Positions 1 through 6,250 are shown, numbered from the stretch's first letter. The stretch is 6,509 nucleotides of DNA from CBDUUP01 sp965370435 (GCA_965370435.1 CBDUUP010000262.1:1-6509), one strand, 5' to 3'. The notes: generated from the letters alone by a model not told the origin. Translations and numbers: made by a program.

Positions 1-225
1 ATGCTTGCACATATCCAGTATTATTTTCTTTGTTATAAGATTTTCAATTTCTTGTTTGTCTGTTGATCTCTTTAAACCTTCTTCGATAAATACGTCTGCA
101 AATTCAGACATTAGTATCTTGGGATAAGCAATAATCATTTTCTTTGAATCACTGCCATGTGAATTCGAAAATGATACTATCCGTGCGATATATCGGGTTG
201 TACTTATAATGCCTTTTGGATTCAT
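1..225 (-). CDS. Unrecognised protein, partner of the EACC1-like gene (start present, C-terminus beyond the window)
   Basis: An open frame of 75 codons begins at ATG (223-225, minus strand) and runs off the left edge without a stop, so only the N-terminal part is visible. Its ATG overlaps the TGA of the upstream EACC1-like gene in the tetranucleotide ATGA (222-225). There is no convincing Shine-Dalgarno sequence of its own, which suggests translational coupling. The protein starts MNPKGIISTTRYIARIVSFS and continues with Lys/Glu/Ile-rich, probably alpha-helical sequence (around residues 38-75). I see no signal peptide, membrane segment or catalytic motif in these 75 residues, and no caspase, trypsin or nucleotide-binding motif. 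In known EACC1 operons the neighbouring gene usually encodes the toxic or signalling effector, so an effector role is inferred from position only. The AT-rich composition matches the upstream gene and differs from the operon at 974-4275. Confidence 0.6.
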   Translation of the reverse strand, partial: MNPKGIISTTRYIARIVSFSNSHGSDSKKMIIAYPKILMSEFADVFIEEGLKRSTDKQEIENLITKKIILDMCKH

Positions 226-569
226 GGTAAAAAAATCTTGGGCGTATCCAAAGAATTAATTATTTCAATGAATTTGTCAATTTTCTCATCTGGGGTATCC
301 GCGGGTATTTCTAAAGTCTTGCCATTCTTAGCTTTTATAACAATGCGTCCAGATTTTTTATCCTTTGCAATAGCCAGCAATCCAGCAAGAATAATATTTA
401 GGGTGCCGCTGGTTGCAGCAATGATTGCCACAATAATTACTGGGTCCGTACTTCTTAATTTAATTGTGGAATCAATTTTTATAAATTCATCAATAACTAA
501 GTTCCTTTTTTTAAACAACGCTGCAAGGTGCCTGGAATCTTTTTCGGAAAGCAAGAGCTCTATTCGCAT
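222..569 (-). CDS. EACC1-like effector-associated small membrane protein
   Basis: A 115-aa protein with the three-part layout of effector-associated constant component 1 (EACC1). It has an N-terminal strand/helix segment (residues 1-40, starting MRIELLLSEKDSRHLAALF), a hydrophobic segment (about 42-67, DPVIIVAIIAATSGTLNIIL) and a basic stop-transfer stretch (KDKKSGR). A C-terminal strand-strand-helix follows, with IVIKAKNGKTLEIPAD and then PDEKIDKFIEIINSL. EACC1 proteins are known from computational work on NTP-dependent bacterial conflict systems, where they sit beside variable effectors; their biochemistry is not established. ATG at 567-569 is preceded by AAAAGGATG about 10 bases upstream, a usable ribosome binding site. 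The TGA stop overlaps the next gene's ATG by 4 bases, so the two form an operon. Length and topology fit the family, but the match rests on pattern memory rather than a profile search. A generic small membrane protein remains possible. Confidence 0.6.
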   Translation of the reverse strand: MRIELLLSEKDSRHLAALFKKRNLVIDEFIKIDSTIKLRSTDPVIIVAIIAATSGTLNIILAGLLAIAKDKKSGRIVIKAKNGKTLEIPADTPDEKIDKFIEIINSLDTPKIFLP

Positions 570-973
570 ATGATTTCATCCTTTTAGAATTATTTACAGA
601 TTACTTTTATCATTGTGTGGAATTGTATATAATCAAAGATTTTCGGACACTAATATTTTGAATTTAATGAAGACTTTTCACCTTGTTGATTTAATTATAA
701 CACCTCCGTAGTGTTAAAAAACCTCATCCGAATAATAATTTACAAAATGGTATTGGTAAAAATGTTGGTGATGGAGTTTAGCAGAAGCTAAAATGAACAG
801 GCAACAACCGCCAAATGTGGTCAAATACTTCCACAACAGCAGAATTTCACCAGGTATGGGCACATCAGGTTCCCATGCAATGATAGCAGTCTTTTCTCCT
901 CACTTGCCAATTAACCACAACCGAATTTACAACTACATAAATACCATTTCCCCGCCAGCCGCAAACCAAAAGG
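570..973. other. 404-base gene-free stretch between the EACC1-like gene and the oxygenase gene
   Basis: Apart from the palindrome/TATAAT element and the ribosome binding site of the EACC1-like gene, I see no supported gene here. No clear intrinsic terminator follows the oxygenase stop codon at 974; the best hairpin nearby (AGCC/GGCT around 956-975) is only four base pairs. A minus-strand frame between stops (717-899) contains a run that could pass for protein (residues AWEPDVPIPGEILLLW) but has no ATG. A plus-strand frame from 793 runs into the 3' end of the oxygenase gene and reads as a shadow. Composition turns clearly AT-rich leftwards across this stretch, so it probably contains the junction of the AT-rich segment. 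Confidence 0.6.
694..716 (-). promoter_or_regulatory. Candidate operator/promoter of the EACC1-like operon: palindrome overlapping a TATAAT box
   Basis: Read on the minus strand, 716-698 is TAACACTACGGAGGTGTTA. This 19-bp dyad has six perfect outer pairs (TAACAC/GTGTTA), one inner pair and two mismatches. It runs directly into TATAAT (699-694), so a dimeric regulator bound there would cover the -10 box. The six bases 17 bp upstream (722-717, GTTTTT) are a poor -35, so promoter identity is uncertain. The distance to the EACC1-like ATG is about 125 bases, which would leave a long leader. The dyad could also form a weak RNA hairpin, but it lacks the GC-rich stem of a terminator. Confidence 0.35.
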
Positions 974-1546
974 CTACCCTGCCTCGGCCTGGGCGAACAA
1001 CTTCTCCATCCAGGGCGTGACGGCGGCGTCTATGACCATGTGAACCCGGTCGGTTGAGCCGCGGTTCTCAAGCCAGTGCGGGTCGCTGAGACGCAGATAC
1101 CAACACTCCCCTTCATTCATGACAACCCGCTCCCCATTCAGATTGAATTCCATGTCCGGGTTGGTGACCACCGGGACGTGGATGCGCACCACGCCGTCCT
1201 CAAAAGCCAGCCCGAGGTCGGTGTGCTCCTTGATCCTGGAACCTGCGGTGAGCTTCATCAAACGCGCTACCTCTGGCGCGCCCTGGAAGGCAGTCAATAC
1301 CTCTTGAAAGTAAGGGCATCCATCGAGAAACGGCGTGTCGGCGAACTCCGTGGCGGTGGGGTCAGAGTAGATCATCATGACCGGATGGGTGGCGTCCGCG
1401 GGCGCGCGGAGAGGGATAACGCTCCAGGAGCCTTCGTAGTTTTGCTGGACGAAGTGATCTATCCACCCGGTCTGCTCCAGGGAAGCCAGGTCCTCTTGCA
1501 GTCTCTGGGGATCAAAGGATAATGGCAACTTTATCCGGTCTTTCAT
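974..1546 (-). CDS. Aspartyl/asparaginyl beta-hydroxylase-family 2-oxoglutarate/Fe(II) dioxygenase
   Basis: A 190-aa single-domain protein of the Asp_Arg_Hydrox type (double-stranded beta-helix oxygenase, predicted cytoplasmic). The fold's signature pieces appear in order. LDGCPYFQEVLTAF (74-87) is followed by the iron-binding H-x-D motif KEHTDLG (His108, Asp110). VRIHVPVVTNP (120-130) carries Arg121 and His123, which align with 2-oxoglutarate-binding residues of the family. SDPHWLEN (154-161) supplies the distal His157, and DRVHMVID (166-173) holds the likely 2-oxoglutarate carboxylate-binding Arg. Mammalian AspH lacks the Asp of H-x-D; here it is intact. Members hydroxylate protein Asp/Asn side chains, lipid A, or free amino acids such as proline, and the substrate here cannot be read from sequence. 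ATG at 1544-1546 has GGAGG at 1558-1562 (11-base spacing). It is the last gene of the operon, 59 bases after the methyltransferase stop, and ends in TAG. Confidence 0.85.
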   Translation of the reverse strand: MKDRIKLPLSFDPQRLQEDLASLEQTGWIDHFVQQNYEGSWSVIPLRAPADATHPVMMIYSDPTATEFADTPFLDGCPYFQEVLTAFQGAPEVARLMKLTAGSRIKEHTDLGLAFEDGVVRIHVPVVTNPDMEFNLNGERVVMNEGECWYLRLSDPHWLENRGSTDRVHMVIDAAVTPWMEKLFAQAEAG

Positions 1547-1605
1547 AATTTTCTATACCTCCAGTGTAGAAATAATAGTCTCAAGCGCCTGAAATCCATT
1601 CGCGA

Positions 1606-3030
1606 CTAGATCAAAGATTGAATGAAGGCCTCTCCCTTCTGGGTGAGTTCCTGGTTGTCGCCGGGGGCGGTCAGGGTTTCCAGCAGGTCGCGGGTATATT
1701 CCTTGAGCAAATCCATGGCCTCCGGCCGACCAAGTTCCTGCCATTTTTCATAGGTCATCCGAGGATACATGTCTGGGGTGTAGTAGGCGGTGCGGACGTA
1801 TTTTCGAGTTTGGGGCGCGGAGAGGAAATGCCCGCCGGGGCCGCGCTCGATGATCTCGGCCAATCCAAACGCCTCCTCATCGAAGGCGAACCCCCCGGTG
1901 AACTTGAGCGCTTGTTTGATGATCTCGTGGATGAACACCACGTTGACCGGGGAAAAAACCTTGGCCGTCATCGTATTCCCGGTGAAACCGATCAAGGCGA
2001 CCTTGCTCATCAGGCTGGGCAAATGGTTCAGCCAATTGCTGTCCGAGGCCATGAAGTCTGGCCCCCAACCCATCGCCCCTCCCGAAGTCCCGGAATGGGG
2101 TATCTGGTAATGGGCCAACATCTCAGAGCAAGCGATATTGAGCAGGTAGCTGGAGGGATCGTAGAAGTTGACCATGTTCTGCATATCCAGGTAGGCAGGC
2201 AGGAAACCCAAGCTTATCGGCGTCCCCTCTTTGATGATCTGGGAGATGGTCAACCCGGCCAGGATTTCGGCGTTCAATTGGGCCAGAGCGCCCGCGGGCG
2301 TTATCGGAGTCGTTATCCCGGCCAACCCATAGCTGTTATAAATGAAAGGGAGACCACGCTCTATCGAAGCGAACATTTTATCTAGGGTCCCCTGGTTGAT
2401 GACCAGGGGGGAGATAGGATTGAAATAAGGCAATATGTACGGCTTTTCGGCCAGATCGCCGGTGAGATGCTCAAGCATATCTAAAGTGGGCAGGAGGAGA
2501 TCCTCATCAGAGACCAGAATCGCCAGAGGTTTATCCGTGTTGGAAACCATGTCGAGGGTGGCATATAGATCGGCAACCTTGGGATCAACATCCTGAATGA
2601 TTCCGATGGTAGAGACCAGGTCAAAATTGGGCAAGGCGTGGCCCAGCCGGACCATTTTCTGCATGTGTTTTCTTGCAAAGGTAGAGGTCTCTCCAGTCAT
2701 CGGGTCGAGGTAATTCAGGGTAGTGCAGCCAATCCCAAAACGAGTCCGGTCCTCTCCCATGCGGAAGGCGTGTTCGCCCCGCCGGTTGTAAATGTCAATG
2801 TGGGTTGGCGCGGCTTGGATGGCCCATTCCACCACTTCGCGCTCAAATGTCACCCGGTCCCCCTCTGAAACCTTTATCCCCTCATGACCGGTCAGCAGCT
2901 TGATGGCTCTTTCCGAATCAACTTGAAGGCCGCTCTCGGAGAGTATCTTCAATGAATGTTCATGAACCTGGCTGATCTGTTCGGTGGTCAGGAGGTTGAT
3001 CTTGGGTTGAACTACGATGGTTTCGGTCAC
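1606..3030 (-). CDS. MttB-superfamily (trimethylamine methyltransferase-like) corrinoid-dependent methyltransferase, non-pyrrolysine type
   Basis: A 474-aa protein covering the full MttB-family TIM-barrel length. The N-terminal hallmark is LLTTEQISQVHEHSLKILSE (13-32) followed by SGLQVDSE. Further family features are the glycine-rich GTSGGAMGWG (314-323) and the C-terminal GPGGHFL (397-403). Family members move a methyl group from a quaternary or tertiary amine (trimethylamine, glycine betaine, proline betaine, carnitine and others) to the cobalt of a partner corrinoid protein. Archaeal MttB contains pyrrolysine at an internal TAG; this gene has no in-frame amber codon and ends in TAG, so it belongs with the non-pyrrolysine members such as MtgB or MtpB, whose substrates vary. 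It starts at GTG (3028-3030) with GAGGA 7 bases upstream. It lies 30 bases after the peptidase and 59 before the oxygenase. No corrinoid-binding partner or RamA-like activator is encoded in the window, so either it is elsewhere or the activity has diverged. Confidence 0.92.
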   Translation of the reverse strand: MTETIVVQPKINLLTTEQISQVHEHSLKILSESGLQVDSERAIKLLTGHEGIKVSEGDRVTFEREVVEWAIQAAPTHIDIYNRRGEHAFRMGEDRTRFGIGCTTLNYLDPMTGETSTFARKHMQKMVRLGHALPNFDLVSTIGIIQDVDPKVADLYATLDMVSNTDKPLAILVSDEDLLLPTLDMLEHLTGDLAEKPYILPYFNPISPLVINQGTLDKMFASIERGLPFIYNSYGLAGITTPITPAGALAQLNAEILAGLTISQIIKEGTPISLGFLPAYLDMQNMVNFYDPSSYLLNIACSEMLAHYQIPHSGTSGGAMGWGPDFMASDSNWLNHLPSLMSKVALIGFTGNTMTAKVFSPVNVVFIHEIIKQALKFTGGFAFDEEAFGLAEIIERGPGGHFLSAPQTRKYVRTAYYTPDMYPRMTYEKWQELGRPEAMDLLKEYTRDLLETLTAPGDNQELTQKGEAFIQSLI

Positions 3031-3060
3031 TTTTTGTTCCTCATTTAGTTTAGACTATTC

Positions 3061-4275
3061 TCATGAATTGATTTCGACAAGCAAGTCTCGAAGCGCCAGG
3101 GCAAGAGAGACCAGCTTTTCACGATCTACCACATCAAGGTTGTCTTTCGGCGTATGGGTAATGTTTGTTGATAGTTCCATGAATCGGTCCGAAGTGATCG
3201 CAATCGCCGGAATTTGGTTCTGCACAAAAATCATGTGGTCGCTCTGATACCAACGCTCTCCCTCAATAATATCCTCAAATGGCAGGAACGCAGACTGAAT
3301 CAAGCCTGCCATCTCGTCCGGGCAATCGTATAAAGAGAAAGCTGTATTCCCCTGGACGTATCCGGCTACGTCAATGTTTATAGCCAGCGATATTCCACCC
3401 GGATAATCTTGAATTCTTTTGACATATTCCTTTTGCCCTTGTGCGCTGTAATGATCCTCCCCATTCAGAGCGACAATTTCGACCGCATTCTGATCTGGGT
3501 CAGACCCCAATAATTCCGCCAGAAGAAGGAGAACGACGACCCCGGTCGCGTTATCCAATGCGCCAGGAGTGTTATCCTTGGCGTCAATGTGGGCGCAAAG
3601 CACAATTCTTGGACCGAGATCAGTTCCCTTGCGAGCGATCACATTATTCCCCGTGGATGGGATTCGGGTGGCTTTGATTTCAAGCGAAATCTCTCCACCG
3701 GCATGTTTTGCCAATCGCTCCCCCTCTTTATCAGTCATATAGACTGACGGAATATCAAAGTCGCCATCTTCAATCAAAGGAAATGGATACACGCCGCCTG
3801 CCAATTCAGGATTTCTCGACGTGGCGGTGACGATTGCTGCCGCCCCTTTGGTCTCTAACAGGTGGATCACCCGCTTATGGTGGTCTGGATTATAGAAGGG
3901 GAAATTCTTAGGCATTAACTGTTCTTTGGCAATGTCTCCCCTCAGCAAGAGTACCTTGTCCGAAGCATCTACGATCTCCAGCGCTTCAACCGTCGATGCA
4001 ACCACAAGGGGAGCGCTCACCTGGCAGCCCAAAGAATAAGGGCTTACAAAGGTCTCAAAAGATTCGCCCGTCGCGGTGAGCGTCGATCCTTCATCAACCC
4101 AGTCAATGCATTCAAAGATCGGGGATTCGGTCTGGAATCCAAAGGAAGCCGCCGCCTCGGCGAACATCTCCGTGGACAGTTGGTTTCCCCGGCTGCCAAC
4201 GCGCCGGGTGGGAATCTCTATGCACAACCTTTGCAGATATTTTTCTGCTTTCTCAAGAAGGTCTTCGGGGATCAT
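3061..4275 (-). CDS. M28-family zinc metallopeptidase
   Basis: A 404-aa protein with the co-catalytic two-zinc site of family M28 aminopeptidases and carboxypeptidases. His229 lies in VLCAHIDA, bridging Asp241 in GALDNATG, base Glu273 and ligand Asp274 in NGEDHYSAQG, Asp302 in NIDVAGY and His374 in ITHTPKDN. The region from about 85 to 200 looks like an inserted protease-associated-type domain between the N-terminal helix and the catalytic core. There is no signal peptide, so a cytoplasmic role on imported peptides or N-acyl amino acids is likely. I chose ATG 4273-4275 because AAGGAG (4281-4286) sits 5 bases upstream. A TTG ten codons further upstream (4303-4305) is possible, with AAGGAGG at 4317-4323 spaced 11 bases. 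It is the first gene of the three-gene operon and ends in TGA, 30 bases before the methyltransferase GTG. Substrate specificity cannot be read from the motifs. Confidence 0.92.
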   Translation of the reverse strand: MIPEDLLEKAEKYLQRLCIEIPTRRVGSRGNQLSTEMFAEAAASFGFQTESPIFECIDWVDEGSTLTATGESFETFVSPYSLGCQVSAPLVVASTVEALEIVDASDKVLLLRGDIAKEQLMPKNFPFYNPDHHKRVIHLLETKGAAAIVTATSRNPELAGGVYPFPLIEDGDFDIPSVYMTDKEGERLAKHAGGEISLEIKATRIPSTGNNVIARKGTDLGPRIVLCAHIDAKDNTPGALDNATGVVVLLLLAELLGSDPDQNAVEIVALNGEDHYSAQGQKEYVKRIQDYPGGISLAINIDVAGYVQGNTAFSLYDCPDEMAGLIQSAFLPFEDIIEGERWYQSDHMIFVQNQIPAIAITSDRFMELSTNITHTPKDNLDVVDREKLVSLALALRDLLVEINS

Positions 4276-4294
4276 AATCGCTCCTTGTCCATGT

Positions 4295-4300
4295 ATTATA
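4295..4300 (-). promoter_or_regulatory. Possible -10 box for the peptidase-methyltransferase-oxygenase operon
   Basis: TATAAT on the minus strand lies 19 bases upstream of the preferred ATG of the peptidase gene, in the gap after the lipoprotein terminator. A promoter somewhere in 4276-4351 is expected because the terminator hairpin precedes it. No good -35 is seen: the hexamer 17 bp upstream is the SD-like AAGGAG. The implied leader would be very short, so the box may be a chance match. Confidence 0.28.
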
Positions 4301-4351
4301 GTCAATAATCAGGGAGCCTCCTTAGCAATAACTGTCGAGAATTCTAATAGG

Positions 4352-4383
4352 AAACCCGCCCAACGTACACGTTGAGCGGGTTT
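4352..4383 (-). terminator. Intrinsic terminator hairpin after the lipoprotein gene
   Basis: A 32-base inverted repeat has an 8-bp outer stem (AAACCCGC paired with GCGGGTTT), one C/A mismatch, then CAACGT paired with ACGTTG around a very short loop. It begins 43 bases beyond the lipoprotein stop. On the minus strand the stem ends GGCGGGTTT and is followed by CCTATT, so the U-tract is short and the hairpin is the main signal. It separates lipoprotein transcription from the downstream peptidase operon. It could work in the other direction too, but no plus-strand gene needs it. Confidence 0.82.
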
Positions 4384-4426
4384 GATCTTCTACTTTTTCA
4401 TTCTGCATTCATTGGCTGCGCCATCA

Positions 4427-5923
4427 TCAGGGCGAAGACCCAGGAGGTTGGCCTCCGCCGCCATCTCCGGGGGGTTGGCCTCTACCGTTTCCCCCAGGCT
4501 GCTGACCGCCAAGAGCGCTGCCTGACTGCTCTGGCACCGCCCCGAGGGAGGATAAATCTTTACCCACCAGCCCCGCATAATCTGCGGAATAGCGTATCGC
4601 CCGGAAGACGGAGACAGAAGGGCCGCCGCCATCCGAGGCGGTTGGAATCACGTACTCCCAGACCAGTTCTCCCGCCGAGGCGACCTCAAAGAACCTCCCT
4701 CCCGTCCCATCGCAGATGAGGGTGTTCCCATTGGAGAGTCGCTGCGCGCCGGAGATGTGGTCGGCGAAGAAATCCTCGGGGTTGGCGGCCGCGTATTCCC
4801 AGATCGGACTATCGGGCGCGTAGGCCGCGCCTGTTGCCAGAGCATAATTCCCGGCCTCATCCACTGGGGGAGCAATCTCGACCACTGAGGAGTAGGGACG
4901 CAGCCGCCGGTCGCCGTTGTTCAAGATCAGGATATTCCCCGCCCCGGGCAGCCCCGCCTCGATCCATTGGGCGTCGTGCTGGGAAAAGAGCTGCTGGTCT
5001 TGTGACGTTCCGGCCTGATAAGCCTGGGGATTTCCCCAGCGATAGAGCAAATCTCCAGCCTGACCGGCAGCCTCCGTGGTGGAGACGCTATGGTCAATGA
5101 CCCAGATCTCGCTGAAGCTGTGAACGCTGAGCAAAATCTGGTCCAGCGCTGGGTTGTAATCAATGGAATTGATGTGGTTCCAATCGCTGACCGCCCTGCC
5201 GTTGGAGTAGTTCAAGTCAATGAGTTCAGGGTGTTCGGAGACAACGCCATAATTCGCTTTGGAGGAATCGTAATCCTGCACCAGGTGATCCCAAACGTGC
5301 CATTCCCAGACGATCTGGTTGGTCGAAGGATTCACCTCGATGATGTGGTCGGGCCACAGCGAGCCGTCTTCGGGGAGCGTGTTGGGGCTGCGCCCGGCAG
5401 CGAGGGCTTCTTCAGTTGACTTCAACTCCCAGGCGATCATGAGGACGTTGCTATTGGGGAGCATTTCCACATCGTGGTGGAGGTGATAGGTATCCCCGGC
5501 GTATTCGAACGACCAGACCAGGTCGCCCTCCCAGGTGTATTCTTCCACCCGCCCGCCGATGCCGCCCGCATCAAAGACGCTCGATCTCAGGCGAGAGGTA
5601 TGGAGTAGATTTCCATCTTCCAGCAGATACACCGCTTGGCCAGGTGTGCCGCCGGTTTCCCACGAGTGAACCATATTCCCGCCCTTGTCAATGAGGTAGG
5701 TCATCGTGGATTGAAGCGGGGCAAAGAGGGTATATCCTTCGTATGAGATGTCCGTGACTACTGCTGTTCCCGTCTCGCTTTGGGGCGCATTGGGTTCTAG
5801 CGAAGGCGGCGACTGTGGGGTGGACACTACGGCAGATGGCTCTGTCTCGCTGCTCGAACAGGCCGCCAGAAAGAGGCTCAACCCAAGCGCTACGCAAATT
5901 ATGGGGTTTACTTTTCGAAACAT
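4427..5923 (-). CDS. Arylsulfotransferase (ASST)-like beta-propeller lipoprotein
   Basis: A 498-aa exported lipoprotein. It has a signal peptide with Arg3/Lys4, a hydrophobic core and lipobox LAAC ending at Cys22, followed by a Ser/Pro/Glu-rich linker (23-55). The body resembles the arylsulfotransferase six-bladed propeller. Recurrent blade strands of the type G-x-L-V-W-x-[FYW] occur at about 133-139, 203-209, 290-296, 373-377 and 418-424. Conserved-looking histidine motifs are HLHHDVEMLPN (147-157), SDWNHINSIDYNP (246-258), SQHDAQW (314-320) and ADHISGAQRLSNGNT (387-401). Bacterial ASSTs transfer sulfate between phenolic compounds through a catalytic histidine. Many homologues are uncharacterised, so sulfotransferase activity is inferred. 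The C-terminal tail (about 471-498) is low-complexity Gly/Pro/Gln. I chose ATG 5921-5923 because AAAGGAG (5932-5938) lies 8 bases upstream and the signal peptide then starts normally. It is monocistronic, with tandem TGA TGA stops and its own terminator. Confidence 0.85.
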   Translation of the reverse strand: MFRKVNPIICVALGLSLFLAACSSSETEPSAVVSTPQSPPSLEPNAPQSETGTAVVTDISYEGYTLFAPLQSTMTYLIDKGGNMVHSWETGGTPGQAVYLLEDGNLLHTSRLRSSVFDAGGIGGRVEEYTWEGDLVWSFEYAGDTYHLHHDVEMLPNSNVLMIAWELKSTEEALAAGRSPNTLPEDGSLWPDHIIEVNPSTNQIVWEWHVWDHLVQDYDSSKANYGVVSEHPELIDLNYSNGRAVSDWNHINSIDYNPALDQILLSVHSFSEIWVIDHSVSTTEAAGQAGDLLYRWGNPQAYQAGTSQDQQLFSQHDAQWIEAGLPGAGNILILNNGDRRLRPYSSVVEIAPPVDEAGNYALATGAAYAPDSPIWEYAAANPEDFFADHISGAQRLSNGNTLICDGTGGRFFEVASAGELVWEYVIPTASDGGGPSVSVFRAIRYSADYAGLVGKDLSSLGAVPEQSGSALGGQQPGGNGRGQPPGDGGGGQPPGSSP

Positions 5924-5964
5924 GATATATACTCCTTTAAACTGCATCTAACTGGTTGTTTCTT

Positions 5965-6021
5965 AATATAGTCCGATGCAACGGTTAGGAGGATGTTGAG
6001 CAGATGTTAAAAGGAGGTAAA
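5965..6021 (-). promoter_or_regulatory. Response-regulator-type promoter of the lipoprotein gene: four 11-bp-spaced direct repeats plus -10 box
   Basis: On the minus strand the hexamers TTTACC (6021-6016), TTAACA (6010-6005), TCAACA (5999-5994) and CTAACC (5988-5983) are separated by exactly 5 bases each, giving an 11-bp period over 39 bp. TATATT (5970-5965) follows 12 bp after the last repeat, at -10 distance, and the repeats occupy the place of the -35 box. This is the known layout of promoters activated by PhoB/PhoP/OmpR-family regulators; the hexamers are close to the Bacillus PhoP consensus TTAACA. The lipoprotein ATG lies about 40 bases further, with its own SD. The regulator's identity is inferred and its gene is not in the window. 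Confidence 0.5.
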
Positions 6022-6098
6022 ATCCCCGCCTGAAATTCCCCTATCTATTCAAGTCAAAATCCATACTAAAACCGCTCAATTTGAATCTAAGATAGTAA

Positions 6099-6245
6099 AG
6101 ATCTTGTATAATTGATCTCTCCTCACCTCGGTGTATCCGAAACAAGGCAAAGCTTACAGAAACTGTTCTGGATACGGATCACGTGTTTTCAAGCGCACAG
6201 ATTGCTTTGGCCCGGTTGGTTACAGAGTGGTTGACTGACATCTGA
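6099..6245 (+). pseudogene. Start-less remnant resembling an alpha/beta-hydrolase C-terminus
   Basis: A plus-strand frame is open from after TAA (6096-6098) to TGA (6243-6245), with no ATG or GTG ahead of its protein-like part. The last ~30 residues include TETVLDTDHVFSS and then LARLVTEWLTDI. An Asp-His followed about 15-20 residues later by a helix ending in a Trp-Leu pair is typical of the last strand and helix of alpha/beta-fold hydrolases, where that His is the catalytic one. The rest of the enzyme is missing: upstream is the lipoprotein promoter region in other frames. I therefore read it as a decayed 3' fragment. The match is from pattern recognition over about 30 residues and could be chance. 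Confidence 0.42.
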
Positions 6246-6250
6246 GAAAG

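Noticed and set aside
238..573. Plus-strand 111-codon hydrophobic frame opposite the EACC1-like gene
   Set aside because: It mirrors the minus-strand gene almost exactly. The minus-strand frame has the SD, the coupled downstream gene and the family-like topology.
717..899. Minus-strand frame with a protein-like run (AWEPDVPIPGEILLLW)
   Set aside because: It has no ATG and no ribosome binding site, and the downstream part (Tyr/His/Phe-rich) looks random. It could be a remnant but cannot be supported.
793..1020. Plus-strand frame of 75 codons opposite the end of the oxygenase gene
   Set aside because: It overlaps the conserved oxygenase coding sequence antisense at its 3' end, has no ribosome binding site and shows no recognisable domain.
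1618..2385. Long 255-codon plus-strand frame opposite the methyltransferase gene
   Set aside because: It is a mirror frame of a well-conserved MttB-family gene, typical of GC-richer coding DNA, and has no domain of its own.
6004..6033. Nine-codon plus-strand leader-like ORF (MLKGGKIPA) with GGAGG upstream
   Set aside because: The SD-like purine runs are better explained as the phased spacers of the four 11-bp repeats reading on the other strand; no gene follows that would use a leader peptide.
6081..6112. TTGAAT ... TATAAT promoter-like pair on the plus strand
   Set aside because: The spacer is 20 bases, too long for a usual sigma-70-type promoter, and only a start-less remnant lies downstream.
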